Below are positions 32,602 to 40,952 of a stretch of DNA of 64,000 nt, piece by piece (positions within the stretch are counted from its first letter, which is position 1; each line of letters opens with the position of its first letter). The DNA is taken from positions 186,001 to 250,000 of the forward strand of contig NZ_FQYN01000007.1 in the NCBI RefSeq assembly GCF_900141805.1. The letters are read 5' to 3'. The notes beneath the pieces are model-generated. The model saw nothing but the letters and a program-made list of their open reading frames with translations, searched no databases and was not told where the DNA came from. Origin of the DNA: Hymenobacter daecheongensis DSM 21074 (lineage in GTDB: Bacteria > Bacteroidota > Bacteroidia > Cytophagales > Hymenobacteraceae). The translations under genes were made by a program, and so were the position numbers.

Positions 32602-34785
32602 ATGCCTACGCCAACCCTGCCCGCCCCGGAACTCCAGTTTATTGATTCGCACGCCGCCGTCGAGCCCGACGTAGCTACCCAGCTGCGGGCCTACCGGCTG
32701 ATGCGCACGGCCGACGAGCTGGCCCGCCTCTACGAGGAAAACAAGGCCGTGACGGCCAAATACGTGCACGCCACCGCCCGCGGCCACGAGGCCATTCAGC
32801 TGGCCGCCGCCTTCCACCTCAGCGCCGCCGACTACGCCGCGCCCTACTACCGCGACGATGCCATGCTGCTCGGCCTCGGCATCACGCCCTACGAACTGAT
32901 GCTGCAGCTGATGGCCAAGCGCGATGACCCGTTTTCGGGCGGGCGCACCTACTATTGCCACCCTTCGCTGCGCCGCGCCGGCTTCCCCGTCATTCCGCAC
33001 CAAAGCTCGGCCACCGGCATGCAGGCCATTCCGGCCACCGGCATGGCCCACGGCCTGAAATACCTGGAAAGCCAGGGGATTGTTAATTCTGAATTAGGAA
33101 TTCTGAATTCTGAATTGGAAACGCCGGTTTCCGAAAACCTAATTCAAAATTCAGAATTCAAAATTCAGAATTCCGTCGTCGTCTGCTCCATCGGGGATGG
33201 GGCCATGACGGAGGGCGAGGTGAGCGAAGCGCTGCAGATGGCCGTGCTGCATCAGCTGCCTATTATTTACTTAGTCCAGGATAATGAGTGGGGCATATCG
33301 GCCACCGGCCGCGAGATGCGGGCCATGGATGCCTACGAGTTTGCCGCCGGCTTCAAGGGCCTGCAGCGCCTGCGCGTGAACGGGGCCGACTTCGCCGACA
33401 GCTACGCCGGCCTGGCCGCCGCCTTCGAGTACGTGCGCCGCACCCGCGGCCCGATCCTGGTGCACGCCCGCTGCCCGCTGCTGGGCCACCACACCAGCGG
33501 CGTGCGCCGCGAGTGGTACCGCGGCGACGACCTGGCCGCCCACACCACCCTCGACCCCTTGCCCCGCCTGCACCAGCAGCTGCTGGACCTGGGCGTGAGC
33601 GAAGAGGAGCTGCAGCAGCTCGGCCAGGAGGCCCGCGCCCTGGTCGAGGCCGACTACCAACGCGCCCTGGCCGCCCCCAATCCCGACCCGGCCACCTTCG
33701 CCGACCACGAGTTTGCCCCGCCCGCCGTGACGGAGGAAGCCGGGGAGCGCAGCCCCGCCGGCGCCGACAAAGCCCTTCTGGTAGATGCCGCCCTGCACGC
33801 TGTAGACGACATTCTGCGCGAATTTCCGGAGGCGCTGTTCTATGGCCAGGATGTGGGCGGCGAGCTGGGCGGCGTGTTTCGCGAGGCGGCGCTGCTGGCC
33901 AAGAAGTACGGCGATGCCCGCGTGTTCAACACCCCGATTCAGGAGGCCTACATCGTGGGCAGCACGGCCGGTATGAGCGCCGTGGGGGCCAAGCCGATTG
34001 TGGAAATTCAGTTTGCCGACTATATCTGGCCCGCGCTCAACCAGCTGGTGGAAGAGCTGTCGAAATCGTGCTACCTCTCCAACGGGCAGTTTCCGGTGCA
34101 GGCGCTCATTCGGGTGCCCATCGGGGCCTACGGCGGCGGTGGGCCGTATCATTCGGGCTCCATCGAAAGCACGCTGCTCACCATTCGGGGAATTAAGGTG
34201 GTGTACCCATCCAACGCGGCCGACATGAAGGGCCTAATGCGGGCCGCCTTCCTCGACCCCAACCCGGTGGTGATGCTGGAGCATAAAGGCCTGTATTGGA
34301 GTAAAGTACCGGGCACCGAAGACGCCAAAACCGTGGAGCCGGCCGCCGGCTACGTCATTCCGCTGGGCCAGGCTGCCATTGCCCAATCTGCTGATGCTGA
34401 GAAGCTGCGTCAGGGCGAAACCTGCGCCGTAATTACCTACGGCATGGGCGTGCACTGGGCCAAAACCGCCAGCAAGCAGTTCCCCGGCCAAGTCGAAATT
34501 CTGGACCTGCGCACCCTGAACCCGCTCGACTTTGAGGCCGTGCAGGGCGCCGTGCGCCGCCACGGCAAAGCCCTGGTGCTTACCGAGGAGCCGCTCATGA
34601 ACTCCTTCGCCGAGAGCCTGGCCGGCCGCATCCAGCGCACCTGTTTCCAGCAGCTCGATGCCCCGGTCTTCACCCTCGGCGCCGCCAACCTGCCCGCCAT
34701 TGCCCTAAATGTGGAGCTGGAAAAGCAAATGCTCCCTAGTGCCGAAAAAGTAGCCGCCGCCCTGGCCGAGCTGCTGGGGTATTAA
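32602..34785 (+). CDS. Fused E1 alpha-beta subunit of branched-chain 2-oxoacid dehydrogenase
   Basis: 727 residues. Thiamine-diphosphate E1, decarboxylating 2-oxoisovalerate-type acids for the dehydrogenase complex. The alpha part (residues 1 to about 375) has ARGHEAIQLAAAFHLSAADY, DDAMLLGLGITPYELMLQLM, and the ThDP/Mg motif GDGAMTEGEV (GDG at 198-200) with YLVQDNEWGISA. The beta part (from about 390) has FPEALFYGQDVGGELGG, NTPIQEAYIVGSTAGMSAVG, KPIVEIQFADYIWPALNQLV, and PIGAYGGGGPYHS, then a transketolase C-terminal domain. Residues 161-191 are an unusual 31-residue insertion coded by a palindromic repeat and placed just before GDG. Fusion of both subunits in one chain is usual in Bacteroidetes. 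Substrate (branched-chain versus pyruvate) is inferred from the family. Confidence 0.92.
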   Translation: MPTPTLPAPELQFIDSHAAVEPDVATQLRAYRLMRTADELARLYEENKAVTAKYVHATARGHEAIQLAAAFHLSAADYAAPYYRDDAMLLGLGITPYELMLQLMAKRDDPFSGGRTYYCHPSLRRAGFPVIPHQSSATGMQAIPATGMAHGLKYLESQGIVNSELGILNSELETPVSENLIQNSEFKIQNSVVVCSIGDGAMTEGEVSEALQMAVLHQLPIIYLVQDNEWGISATGREMRAMDAYEFAAGFKGLQRLRVNGADFADSYAGLAAAFEYVRRTRGPILVHARCPLLGHHTSGVRREWYRGDDLAAHTTLDPLPRLHQQLLDLGVSEEELQQLGQEARALVEADYQRALAAPNPDPATFADHEFAPPAVTEEAGERSPAGADKALLVDAALHAVDDILREFPEALFYGQDVGGELGGVFREAALLAKKYGDARVFNTPIQEAYIVGSTAGMSAVGAKPIVEIQFADYIWPALNQLVEELSKSCYLSNGQFPVQALIRVPIGAYGGGGPYHSGSIESTLLTIRGIKVVYPSNAADMKGLMRAAFLDPNPVVMLEHKGLYWSKVPGTEDAKTVEPAAGYVIPLGQAAIAQSADAEKLRQGETCAVITYGMGVHWAKTASKQFPGQVEILDLRTLNPLDFEAVQGAVRRHGKALVLTEEPLMNSFAESLAGRIQRTCFQQLDAPVFTLGAANLPAIALNVELEKQMLPSAEKVAAALAELLGY
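33082..33174 (+). repeat. Palindromic repeat in frame inside the E1 gene, family D copy 2
   Basis: 93 bp, so exactly 31 codons, built from repeats of AATTCTGAATT on the left and AATTCAGAATTC on the right around a GC-rich turn. The composition is very AT-rich against a 60%+ GC gene. It relates to the intergenic element at 17664-17771. The encoded residues are rich in Asn, Ser and Glu (VNSELGILNSELE, then NLIQNSEFKIQNS). Confidence 0.88.
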
Positions 34786-34800
34786 GTGAGATAGTGAAAT

Positions 34801-34890
34801 GGTGAGATAGTGAGTTTGATGTTTTAGAGGCGCATTCCGCGCAAGTGGCGCAGCTGGCGCCTCTAAAACATCAAACTCACTATCTCACTA
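34801..34890. repeat. Palindromic element between converging genes
   Basis: AGATAGTGAGTTTGATGTTT with TAGAGGCGC on the left pairs with GCGCCTCTA then AAACATCAAACTCACTATCT on the right. It separates the E1 and tamL stops and can serve as a two-way terminator-like structure. Confidence 0.88.
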
Positions 34891-34891
34891 T

Positions 34892-37411
34892 TTAGAAAGG
34901 ATACCCGATACCGATGTTGAAAGCGGTTTGGTTGTCGCTGAGGCTGAAGCGGGAGATAACGAACTTGTTGCCCAGGGCCGTGGGGTCGTAGACTTTGGTG
35001 GCTACGTCGAGGCGGAGAATGAGGAAGGTGAAGTCGAAGCGCACGCCCACGCCGGAGCCTACGGCGAACTGGCGGTAGAAGCGGTTGGCCTGGAACTGGG
35101 CTCCGGGGCGCAGGTTGTCGTCGTTCAGCGTCCAGACATTGCCGAAATCGGTGAACAACGCGCCGTTGATGAAGCTGTACAGCGGAAACCGATATTCCAG
35201 GCTGCCCTCCATCAAAATTTCGCCGGGTTGCTCCAGGTCGAAATTCTGCACGGTTTCGCCGTTATCCGTTTTGGTAGAGGTGTAGGTGCCAGGCCCCAGG
35301 CGCCGCGGTCTCCAGGCCCGCACGCTGGACGCACCGCCGGCAAAAAAGTACTTGTCGTAGGGAATAACGTAGCGCCTCTGAATCACCGTTTCACTTTCGC
35401 CCGGAATGGTAGGACTGGGTATCACCACTTCAACGCTGCTCTTGGATAAGGCACTTACAATACCCGCATTGAGCCGGTACACCACAAACGACTTTGGCCC
35501 AATCTTGTAATAGCGGCGGTAGTCGGCGTTGAGCTTGGCGAAATTATACACATTCAGGCCCAGCTTGTCCTTCAGATACGTTTCATACAGACTCTTTGTG
35601 AGGCCGCCGGCTTCCGCAAACAGCCGCAGATAATAGGCGTTGCGGGTCTGGTTGAAATCGTTGGAGTTGTAAAGCGAGGTAGCGTTGAACGTAGGCACCA
35701 GCTGCCGGCTGAAGCTCTGCTTCAGCGGCGAGCCCCGGCGCGCCAGCGAGTTGAGCGTGTCGCGAAAGGCATCATCCAGGCGGGGCGTGTTTACCAGACT
35801 GATGGCCACCGGAGTCAGCACGTACTGGTGGAACGCCGAGCGCTGCCAGATATAATCGTAGGTGGCCTCCAGGTTGGTGCGGGTGTATTCGGGCCGGAGC
35901 ACGTAGTTGTAGGCCGCATTGATGCGGGTGCGCGGATTGTATTGGGTCAGGAAGCGGTTTGTGCGCCAGGGCACCAGAAACTGGGGCAGCACCAGGTTAG
36001 CATTGGCCCCCAACTGGGTGGTATACACGCTTTGCGCCGGCAGTCCTTCTACCTGCCCGGTGCGGGTGTACTGTCCCTCAAAACCGGCCCGCACGCCCAG
36101 TTCCAGCACTTCCGCCCCCCCAAATACGTTCCGGATTTTGAGCCGCTCATTCGCGAATGGACCTAGCAGCAGTGCCACGTAAGTAGCGCCGGCTTCGGTG
36201 GTTTCCTGGTATTTCTTGGCCGGTGAGGCGTTAATGACGGCATCCAGCTGCCGGCGGGTGGTGTCGCCGGTGGTCTGGTTGCGCACGCGCAGGTAGTTCA
36301 CGGTATTGAAGCGGAACACGTCCAGGTTGCTGAGCTGGCGCTGGGTGAGCAGCGTGCTACTCAGGCTGTACGTGTCGCCGGGGCGCACCGTGAGCTTGCG
36401 GTCTAGGGTTTTGGGGCTGATCTGGTGCTTGTAGGCCAGATAATACACCGAGTCCTGCACCAGCGTATCGCGGGTCTGGCCGAAGCGGGTGAGGCCGGCA
36501 TCGGCAATGAAGCGCACGCGCCGGATGGTGTACTGGTAGTGCCGCCGGCCCGCCGGATCGGCAATGAGGGTGCGCAGGCGCACGGTGGCGGGGGCAAAGC
36601 TGGTATCGGCTTCCAGGGTCACGTATTGCTGGCGAAAATCGAAGTAGCCCTGGTTTTTGAGCAGCGTTTCGAGCCGCGCCCGCTCGTTGCCGATTACTTC
36701 CTCGTCGTACTGGTCGCCTACGTGCAGCAGCGAGGCCGGCTGGCTGGCCACCACGCGCCGCGCAATGGCCGAGTCGGGAATGTCGAAATCGAGCTGGGAG
36801 TACTTGAAAGGCTGATTTTCGGTGATGCGGTACGTCACCGTCACGCGGCGGTTGTGCACCGTATCGGGCCCGCCCAGCAGGCGCCCGAGCGAAAAGCGCC
36901 GGTCAGCCACAGTGTCGGTGGCGGTTACTTTGCTGCGGAAAAAGCCCTTCGATTTCAGAAATATACCGATCTGCTCTACCGTCCGGCGCGTGAGGGCCGA
37001 GTCGTAAATCACCGGCGGCTCGCCGATGCGCATGATGGCGTTGCCCTTGTCGATGGTGCGCTGCAGGCGGCTGGTGCGCTTCTCGCGCCGCACCAGCAGC
37101 TTGCCCACCTTCACCGAGTCGGGCCGGGCCGCCTGCAGGCGCTCATCAAACTCTTTCTGGATGCGCGCAAGCTTGGTTTGCAGCCGCTCCTTATTGTACA
37201 CGGTGCGTCCCAGCTGATAGATTGCTAGCTTTGGCAGCGGAAAGCTTGTGTTGGGCTTTTGCTGATACAGGGCCGCAATCCGCTCGGCATCGGCCTGCTC
37301 CACGCCCACCAGCCGCACGCGGCTGAGCAGCTTCTGCTTCGGCCCGAGCAGGCGCAGCGGCGAGCAGCCCACCAGCAATAGCAGCAAGGCCCCGGTCAGC
37401 GCGGCGGGCAT
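34892..37411 (-). CDS. tamL: BamA/TamA-family outer membrane lipoprotein TamL
   Basis: 839 residues from ATG 37409-37411. The N-terminus MPAALTGALLLLLVGCSPLR is a lipoprotein signal (lipobox LVGC), the mark of the Bacteroidetes TamL variant. About residues 30-430 contain POTRA-like beta-alpha units (VRRVRFIADAGLTRFGQTRD, KLTVRPGDTYSLSSTLLTQR). The C-terminal half is a 16-strand barrel of the Omp85 type, with the lid-loop motif RAWRPRRLGPG, GEILMEGSLEYRFPLYSFIN, and a terminal FNIGIGYPF. Family members insert or assemble outer membrane proteins. The partner tamB is not adjacent here. It diverges from a TrmH-family gene with 47 bp between; the longer N-terminal frame to 37621 would overlap that gene, so it was not used. 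Well supported. Confidence 0.9.
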   Translation of the reverse strand: MPAALTGALLLLLVGCSPLRLLGPKQKLLSRVRLVGVEQADAERIAALYQQKPNTSFPLPKLAIYQLGRTVYNKERLQTKLARIQKEFDERLQAARPDSVKVGKLLVRREKRTSRLQRTIDKGNAIMRIGEPPVIYDSALTRRTVEQIGIFLKSKGFFRSKVTATDTVADRRFSLGRLLGGPDTVHNRRVTVTYRITENQPFKYSQLDFDIPDSAIARRVVASQPASLLHVGDQYDEEVIGNERARLETLLKNQGYFDFRQQYVTLEADTSFAPATVRLRTLIADPAGRRHYQYTIRRVRFIADAGLTRFGQTRDTLVQDSVYYLAYKHQISPKTLDRKLTVRPGDTYSLSSTLLTQRQLSNLDVFRFNTVNYLRVRNQTTGDTTRRQLDAVINASPAKKYQETTEAGATYVALLLGPFANERLKIRNVFGGAEVLELGVRAGFEGQYTRTGQVEGLPAQSVYTTQLGANANLVLPQFLVPWRTNRFLTQYNPRTRINAAYNYVLRPEYTRTNLEATYDYIWQRSAFHQYVLTPVAISLVNTPRLDDAFRDTLNSLARRGSPLKQSFSRQLVPTFNATSLYNSNDFNQTRNAYYLRLFAEAGGLTKSLYETYLKDKLGLNVYNFAKLNADYRRYYKIGPKSFVVYRLNAGIVSALSKSSVEVVIPSPTIPGESETVIQRRYVIPYDKYFFAGGASSVRAWRPRRLGPGTYTSTKTDNGETVQNFDLEQPGEILMEGSLEYRFPLYSFINGALFTDFGNVWTLNDDNLRPGAQFQANRFYRQFAVGSGVGVRFDFTFLILRLDVATKVYDPTALGNKFVISRFSLSDNQTAFNIGIGYPF

Positions 37412-37458
37412 TCTTCCGGTAAACACCGCCCGGCGAGGGGCAGTAGGCAACAGCGAAT

Positions 37459-38202
37459 ATGGTTTCAAAAGCAGTAGCGAAATATATCCACGCGCTGCAC
37501 CTGAAAAAGTACCGGCTTCGGCATGGCGCTTTTCTGGTGGAAGGCGGCAAAAGCGTACAGGAGCTGCTAAGCTCCGGACTTCTAACGGAGCGGGTGCTCC
37601 TGACGGCGGAGTACGCGGCAAAAATCCCGCCGTTGCCCGCGAAAGTACCGGTTGAAATTGTAACGGAGGCCGAACTGACCCAGCTGGGCACCCTGGCCAA
37701 CAACACCACCGCCCTGGCCATTGCCCGCCTGCCCGCCGAAACCGAGCTGCTGCCGGCCCCCAACCGCTTGCTGCTGGCCCTGGATCAGGTGCGCGACCCC
37801 GGCAACCTGGGCACCCTCATCCGCCTGGCCGACTGGTACGGCCTGCACGGCGTGGTGTGCTCCGATACCTGCGCCGACCCCTGGGCGCCCAAAACCATTG
37901 CCGCCACTATGGGTTCGTTCGCCCGCGTAGCCATCTGGCAGCGCGAATTGCCCGAGTGGCTCGATTCGCTGCCCGCCGCGCTGCCGCGCTACGGTGCCCA
38001 CCTCGAAGGCGACAACGTGCACCGCCTCGCGCTGCGCCCCGGCGGCGTGCTCATCATGGGCAGCGAGTCGCACGGGCCGCGGCCAGAGGTGCTGGCCCGG
38101 CTTACCCAGCGGCTTTACATTCCGGGGGCCGGCGGCGCCGAAAGCCTGAACGTGGCCGTGTCAGCGGCTATTCTGCTGGATAATTTTCATCGGGAGCTGT
38201 AG
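37459..38202 (+). CDS. TrmH-family (SpoU) RNA 2'-O-methyltransferase
   Basis: 247 residues. Methylates a ribose 2'-hydroxyl in tRNA or rRNA with S-adenosylmethionine. The N-terminal substrate-binding domain (LKKYRLRHGAFLVEGGKSVQ ELL) is followed by the SPOUT knot: LLALDQVRDPGNLGTLIRLA (motif 1), GVLIMGSESHGPRPEV (motif 2) and YIPGAGGAESLNVAVSAAIL (motif 3). These three are decisive. The target nucleotide is unknown; the domain order is that of RlmB/TrmH-like rRNA enzymes. It starts at ATG 37459, divergent from tamL. Family secure. Confidence 0.95.
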   Translation: MVSKAVAKYIHALHLKKYRLRHGAFLVEGGKSVQELLSSGLLTERVLLTAEYAAKIPPLPAKVPVEIVTEAELTQLGTLANNTTALAIARLPAETELLPAPNRLLLALDQVRDPGNLGTLIRLADWYGLHGVVCSDTCADPWAPKTIAATMGSFARVAIWQRELPEWLDSLPAALPRYGAHLEGDNVHRLALRPGGVLIMGSESHGPRPEVLARLTQRLYIPGAGGAESLNVAVSAAILLDNFHREL

Positions 38203-38244
38203 GAGAGGAGCCGGGGGTGAGGCCCGCGGGGCTGCTGGTAAAAC

Positions 38245-39387
38245 CTACGCTTCCTTCGCCGTCTCGTCTTTCTGCTTTTCGGCTTCCACGGCCGGAATGG
38301 CCTCGCGGAAAATCAGGCCACTCTGGGCGGCGTGCTCGGCGGCCTGCACGGTGTCCTGCACCAGCAGCATCTCCACTTTATCGGTGCGCAGCTCCTCCGA
38401 TACCTTCTCGACCAGCGCGGCGCGGTCGGGGCGGAGCACGTCGCGGATGTAGATGGCCAGGATGCGGCCGGGGTGGCGACGCACTACTTCGCGGTAAATG
38501 TTGGCGTCTTCCTGGCCGCTGTCGCCGATGAGCACGAAGGGCAGCAGCGGATAGGTAAGCAGCAGGTTGTCGATTTCGCGCAGCTTGTGGTCGTGGTGGC
38601 TGGAGGGCGCGTTGGCCTTGCGGCCCCCGATGCCGAAGTCGCGCAGCAGCAGCGGGCCGGGCGGAATCTCATTCAGCTCCAGGAAGTCTTCCAGCAGATC
38701 ATACAGGTTCCAGGGCGACGAGCTGACGTAGAAAAACGGGTTGTTGCGCTTGCCGTTGCGGCCCAGCTGCAGGGCGCGGTAGAATTCAGCCACGCCCTTG
38801 AAAGGTAACCGCGAGCGGGCATTGCGCAGCAGCACCGTGCGGGCCATACGCAACAGGTCAGTGGCCGAGGTCTGAATCACGGTATCGTCCAGGTCGCTAA
38901 TGATGCCGTATTCGGCGTCGGCGGGCGGAATCAGCACCGGGGCCATGGCCGACAGGCCCGCCGGCAGCGGCAGCGGGGCCGGCACCGCCTTCAGCAGTAC
39001 CTCCACCGGATACCACATAAAATCGATGGGCGTGGGCAATGATGTAGGCTCCAGGTTCAGGGTGAAATAGCCCTCGTCATCGGTCATAATGGGGTGCTCA
39101 GAGCCGTCGGCGGGGCGCACCAGCAGCTGGGCCCCGGCAATTTCGTTGCTCTCGAAGCGCCGGTACATATCGGCCAGGTTATGCCAGCGCGAATCGTTGG
39201 TGGTCGGTTCGCCCAGGCCCTTGTCCGTGAGCAGGCGGCCCTTCACGTAGAGGCGCGTGGGCGTGCCGTAGCTGCGGTAGGGCACTATCTGCAGGGGTTT
39301 GAGCAACCCGAGGCGGGCGCGGGCCCGCAGAATCAGGTCGTCGGCGTGCTCGGTCCAGTCGCCTAGTTTGTTGAGAAATGAGTTCAT
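38245..39387 (-). CDS. App1-family phosphatidate phosphatase-like protein (DUF2183)
   Basis: 380 residues from the ATG at 39385-39387. The catalytic DxDxT motif is seen in YGIISDLDDTVIQTSATDLL (about residue 170), and the App1 conserved block SSSPWNLYDLLEDFLELNEI, PPGPLLLRDFGIG, then HHDHKLREIDNLLLTYPLLP, FVLIGDSGQEDANIYREVVR, completes a HAD-like fold. The yeast homologue dephosphorylates phosphatidic acid at actin patches; the bacterial substrate is unknown. The N-terminal 120 residues have a beta-rich domain (GTPTRLYVKGRLLTDKG) typical of the family. It is cytoplasmic. A longer frame to 39420 exists but lacks the conserved start. Monocistronic. Family secure. Confidence 0.93.
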   Translation of the reverse strand: MNSFLNKLGDWTEHADDLILRARARLGLLKPLQIVPYRSYGTPTRLYVKGRLLTDKGLGEPTTNDSRWHNLADMYRRFESNEIAGAQLLVRPADGSEHPIMTDDEGYFTLNLEPTSLPTPIDFMWYPVEVLLKAVPAPLPLPAGLSAMAPVLIPPADAEYGIISDLDDTVIQTSATDLLRMARTVLLRNARSRLPFKGVAEFYRALQLGRNGKRNNPFFYVSSSPWNLYDLLEDFLELNEIPPGPLLLRDFGIGGRKANAPSSHHDHKLREIDNLLLTYPLLPFVLIGDSGQEDANIYREVVRRHPGRILAIYIRDVLRPDRAALVEKVSEELRTDKVEMLLVQDTVQAAEHAAQSGLIFREAIPAVEAEKQKDETAKEA

Positions 39388-39471
39388 AGCCGGTGCGTGG
39401 AAAGAATTCCTTACGCGCAAAGCCGGCCCGAATGTTACCGCCGGCCTGCCCGGAGCGGGCCCGCAGCCAAC

Positions 39472-39504
39472 AAAAAAAGGTCCGCTGCCGGAGCAGCGGA
39501 CCTT
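39472..39504 (-). terminator. Terminator of the M48 protease gene
   Basis: GGTCCGCTGC pairs with GCAGCGGACC (loop CGGA). In the minus direction it is followed by seven T. Confidence 0.88.
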
Positions 39505-39525
39505 TGCGAAGCTGTTAGCAGCAGC

Positions 39526-40350
39526 CTACAGCAGGCTTTTCAGCGCTTTCAGGTTCGTATCGTTCTGGGTCTTGCCCTGGCACTTCAGCTCCGCCGCTTT
39601 GGCCTGAATGGCCTGAATGCGGTTGTCGGGGTTGGGGTGAGTGCTCAGGAACTCGGGCTGGCTGGCCTCGCCCAGCTGCTGCGACTTAATGAAGAAGCCC
39701 GCCGTGCCATCGCAGGCATACTCGGTGCCGCTCAGGTACGTCACCGAATACATATCGGCCTCCCGCTCGAAGTCGCGGCTGAATTTGAGCTGCCCCAGGC
39801 CGGCTGCAATCTGGGCCAGCTGGCCAGGATTTTCGCCCAGCACCACGCTCAGCAGCAACCCAATGCCGTATTGCTGCTGCAGCTGCCGGGAGGTGTGGCG
39901 GCGGTCGGCGTGGGCAATTTCGTGGGCCAGCACGCCGGCCAGCTGGTCTTCGTGGTCGAGAAACTTAATCAGCCCCGAAAACACGTAAATGTGGCCGCCG
40001 GGCGAAGCAAAGGCGTTCAGCGTCTTGTCGTCCTTGATGATTTTTACGTCCCAGGGAAACTCGTTGCGGTATTGCAGCTGCCCGGAGCTGTTGTTAAGCA
40101 CCTTATCCACAATGATTTTCAGGTGGGCATAGGCCTGGTTGTTGCGCGAGTCTTTGGGGTCGAGCAGCTGGCCTTTGGCGCGGTAAGTGGAGTCGGTTTG
40201 GGCGGCTACTTTGTCGCCGAGGGCTTTGTCATCCTCAATGGAAAACAGCACCACCCCGTCGCCGCCGCCGTCTTTGGAGCAAGAAGAAATGCCGATGGAA
40301 GCGGTGGTCAGGGAAAGGAAAAGCAGAGATTTAGAAAGCAGCTGACGCAT
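39526..40350 (-). CDS. M48-family metalloprotease, lipoprotein
   Basis: 274 residues. Signal MRQLLSKSLLFLSLTTASIG with lipobox GISSC places it in the envelope (periplasmic face). The zinc site is LAGVLAHEIAHADRRHT (HExxH), with the third ligand Glu in FSRDFEREADMYSVTYL. The family also has FASPGGHIYVFSGLIKFLD upstream and FLSTHPNPDNRIQAI downstream. It resembles BepA/LoiP-type quality-control proteases of outer membrane proteins, by architecture only. ATG 40348-40350 was chosen because it begins at the signal; the frame to 40497 or beyond runs into a 21-bp repeat array. Terminated by its own hairpin. Secure at family level. Confidence 0.95.
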   Translation of the reverse strand: MRQLLSKSLLFLSLTTASIGISSCSKDGGGDGVVLFSIEDDKALGDKVAAQTDSTYRAKGQLLDPKDSRNNQAYAHLKIIVDKVLNNSSGQLQYRNEFPWDVKIIKDDKTLNAFASPGGHIYVFSGLIKFLDHEDQLAGVLAHEIAHADRRHTSRQLQQQYGIGLLLSVVLGENPGQLAQIAAGLGQLKFSRDFEREADMYSVTYLSGTEYACDGTAGFFIKSQQLGEASQPEFLSTHPNPDNRIQAIQAKAAELKCQGKTQNDTNLKALKSLL

Positions 40351-40523
40351 AGGTGGCAGTTGAAAAAAGTGAAACAAGGAGGGGTAGGGTAAGGGCGGCA
40401 AAGAAAAAACGGTGCCAAAAGTCTCCGGAACCCCATACGGCCCGCCCCCCAGGCCCGGTTGCCAAAATTTGAAGACACACGGTCGGGCCGCCACCAAGGG
40501 CCCGCCGTCCTACAGGGGCCGCC

Positions 40524-40725
40524 GCCGCTCCGAATGGTGTTTCCGTCGCTCCGAACTATGCCTCCGCCGCTCCGGGAGGTTCTTCCGCCCGCCCGAATGG
40601 TCTTTACGCCCGTTCTAGGGGCATTTACGTCGTTCCGAACGGTGTTTACGCCCGTCCGAGAGGTCTTTACGCCTGTCCGAACAGTCTTTACGCCGCTCCG
40701 AATGGTCTTTACGCCGGCGTAAGCC
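40524..40725. repeat. 21-bp tandem repeat array, nine units plus a partial
   Basis: The units start at 40524, 40545, 40566, 40587, 40608, 40629, 40650, 40671 and 40692, each near GCCGCTCCGAATGGTCTTTAC (written here one base over the core CCGCTCCGAATGGTCTTTAC). Central CCGAA and TTTAC positions are most conserved. A partial unit runs to 40725. Spacing is exactly 21 throughout, unlike CRISPR (no unique spacers). Confidence 0.9.
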
Positions 40726-40746
40726 TTCCTGGGAGCCGTTTGAACG

Positions 40747-40831
40747 GTGTAGAGACGCATACTTGCGTCTCGTCGTTGAACGACTCCGTTGAACGGCGCG
40801 GCCGACGAGACGCAAGTGTGCGCCTCTACAA
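40747..40831. repeat. Palindromic element, family C copy 2
   Basis: GTGTAGAGACGCATACTTGC with GTCTCGTCG facing CGACGAGACGCAAGTGTGCG with CCTCTACA. The loop again carries TTGAACGACTCCGTTGAACG. The arms differ from the 25507 copy at a few positions. Confidence 0.9.
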
Positions 40832-40952
40832 GGTTCTACTGGCCAAAAAATACCTGCGCGTGGCAGATGCTTCAGAGTTTCTCCTTTTCGCGGGCAATTG
40901 CGTACAGAATGCCCCGCCGGCCAACTTCAGCCGCCGTCCGCTGTTCCCCTCT

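Larger units (their letters stand above)
40351..40952. other. Repeat-rich gap of 602 bp
   Basis: Contains a 21-bp tandem array (40524-40725) and a family C palindrome (40747-40831). All six frames across the array show heptapeptide periodicity (for example GVKTIRS on minus, VFTPVRT on plus) and end in non-conserved sequence, so no frame is a trustworthy gene. The promoters of the flanking divergent genes must lie in the remainder. Confidence 0.75.

Noticed and set aside
37412-37621. N-terminal extension of TamL
   Set aside because: It would overlap the divergent TrmH-family gene, and a lipobox begins right after the ATG at 37411.
40524-40725. CRISPR-like array
   Set aside because: Units are contiguous at 21 bases with no spacers, and no cas genes are in the window.
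40308-40760. Minus-strand ORF spanning the 21-bp array (150 aa)
   Set aside because: Consists of the repeat translated as heptapeptides and runs past the M48 start; no start signals or conserved part.
40740-40952. Longer start for topoisomerase IB
   Set aside because: The extension reads through the family C palindrome; conserved sequence begins after ATG 40953.
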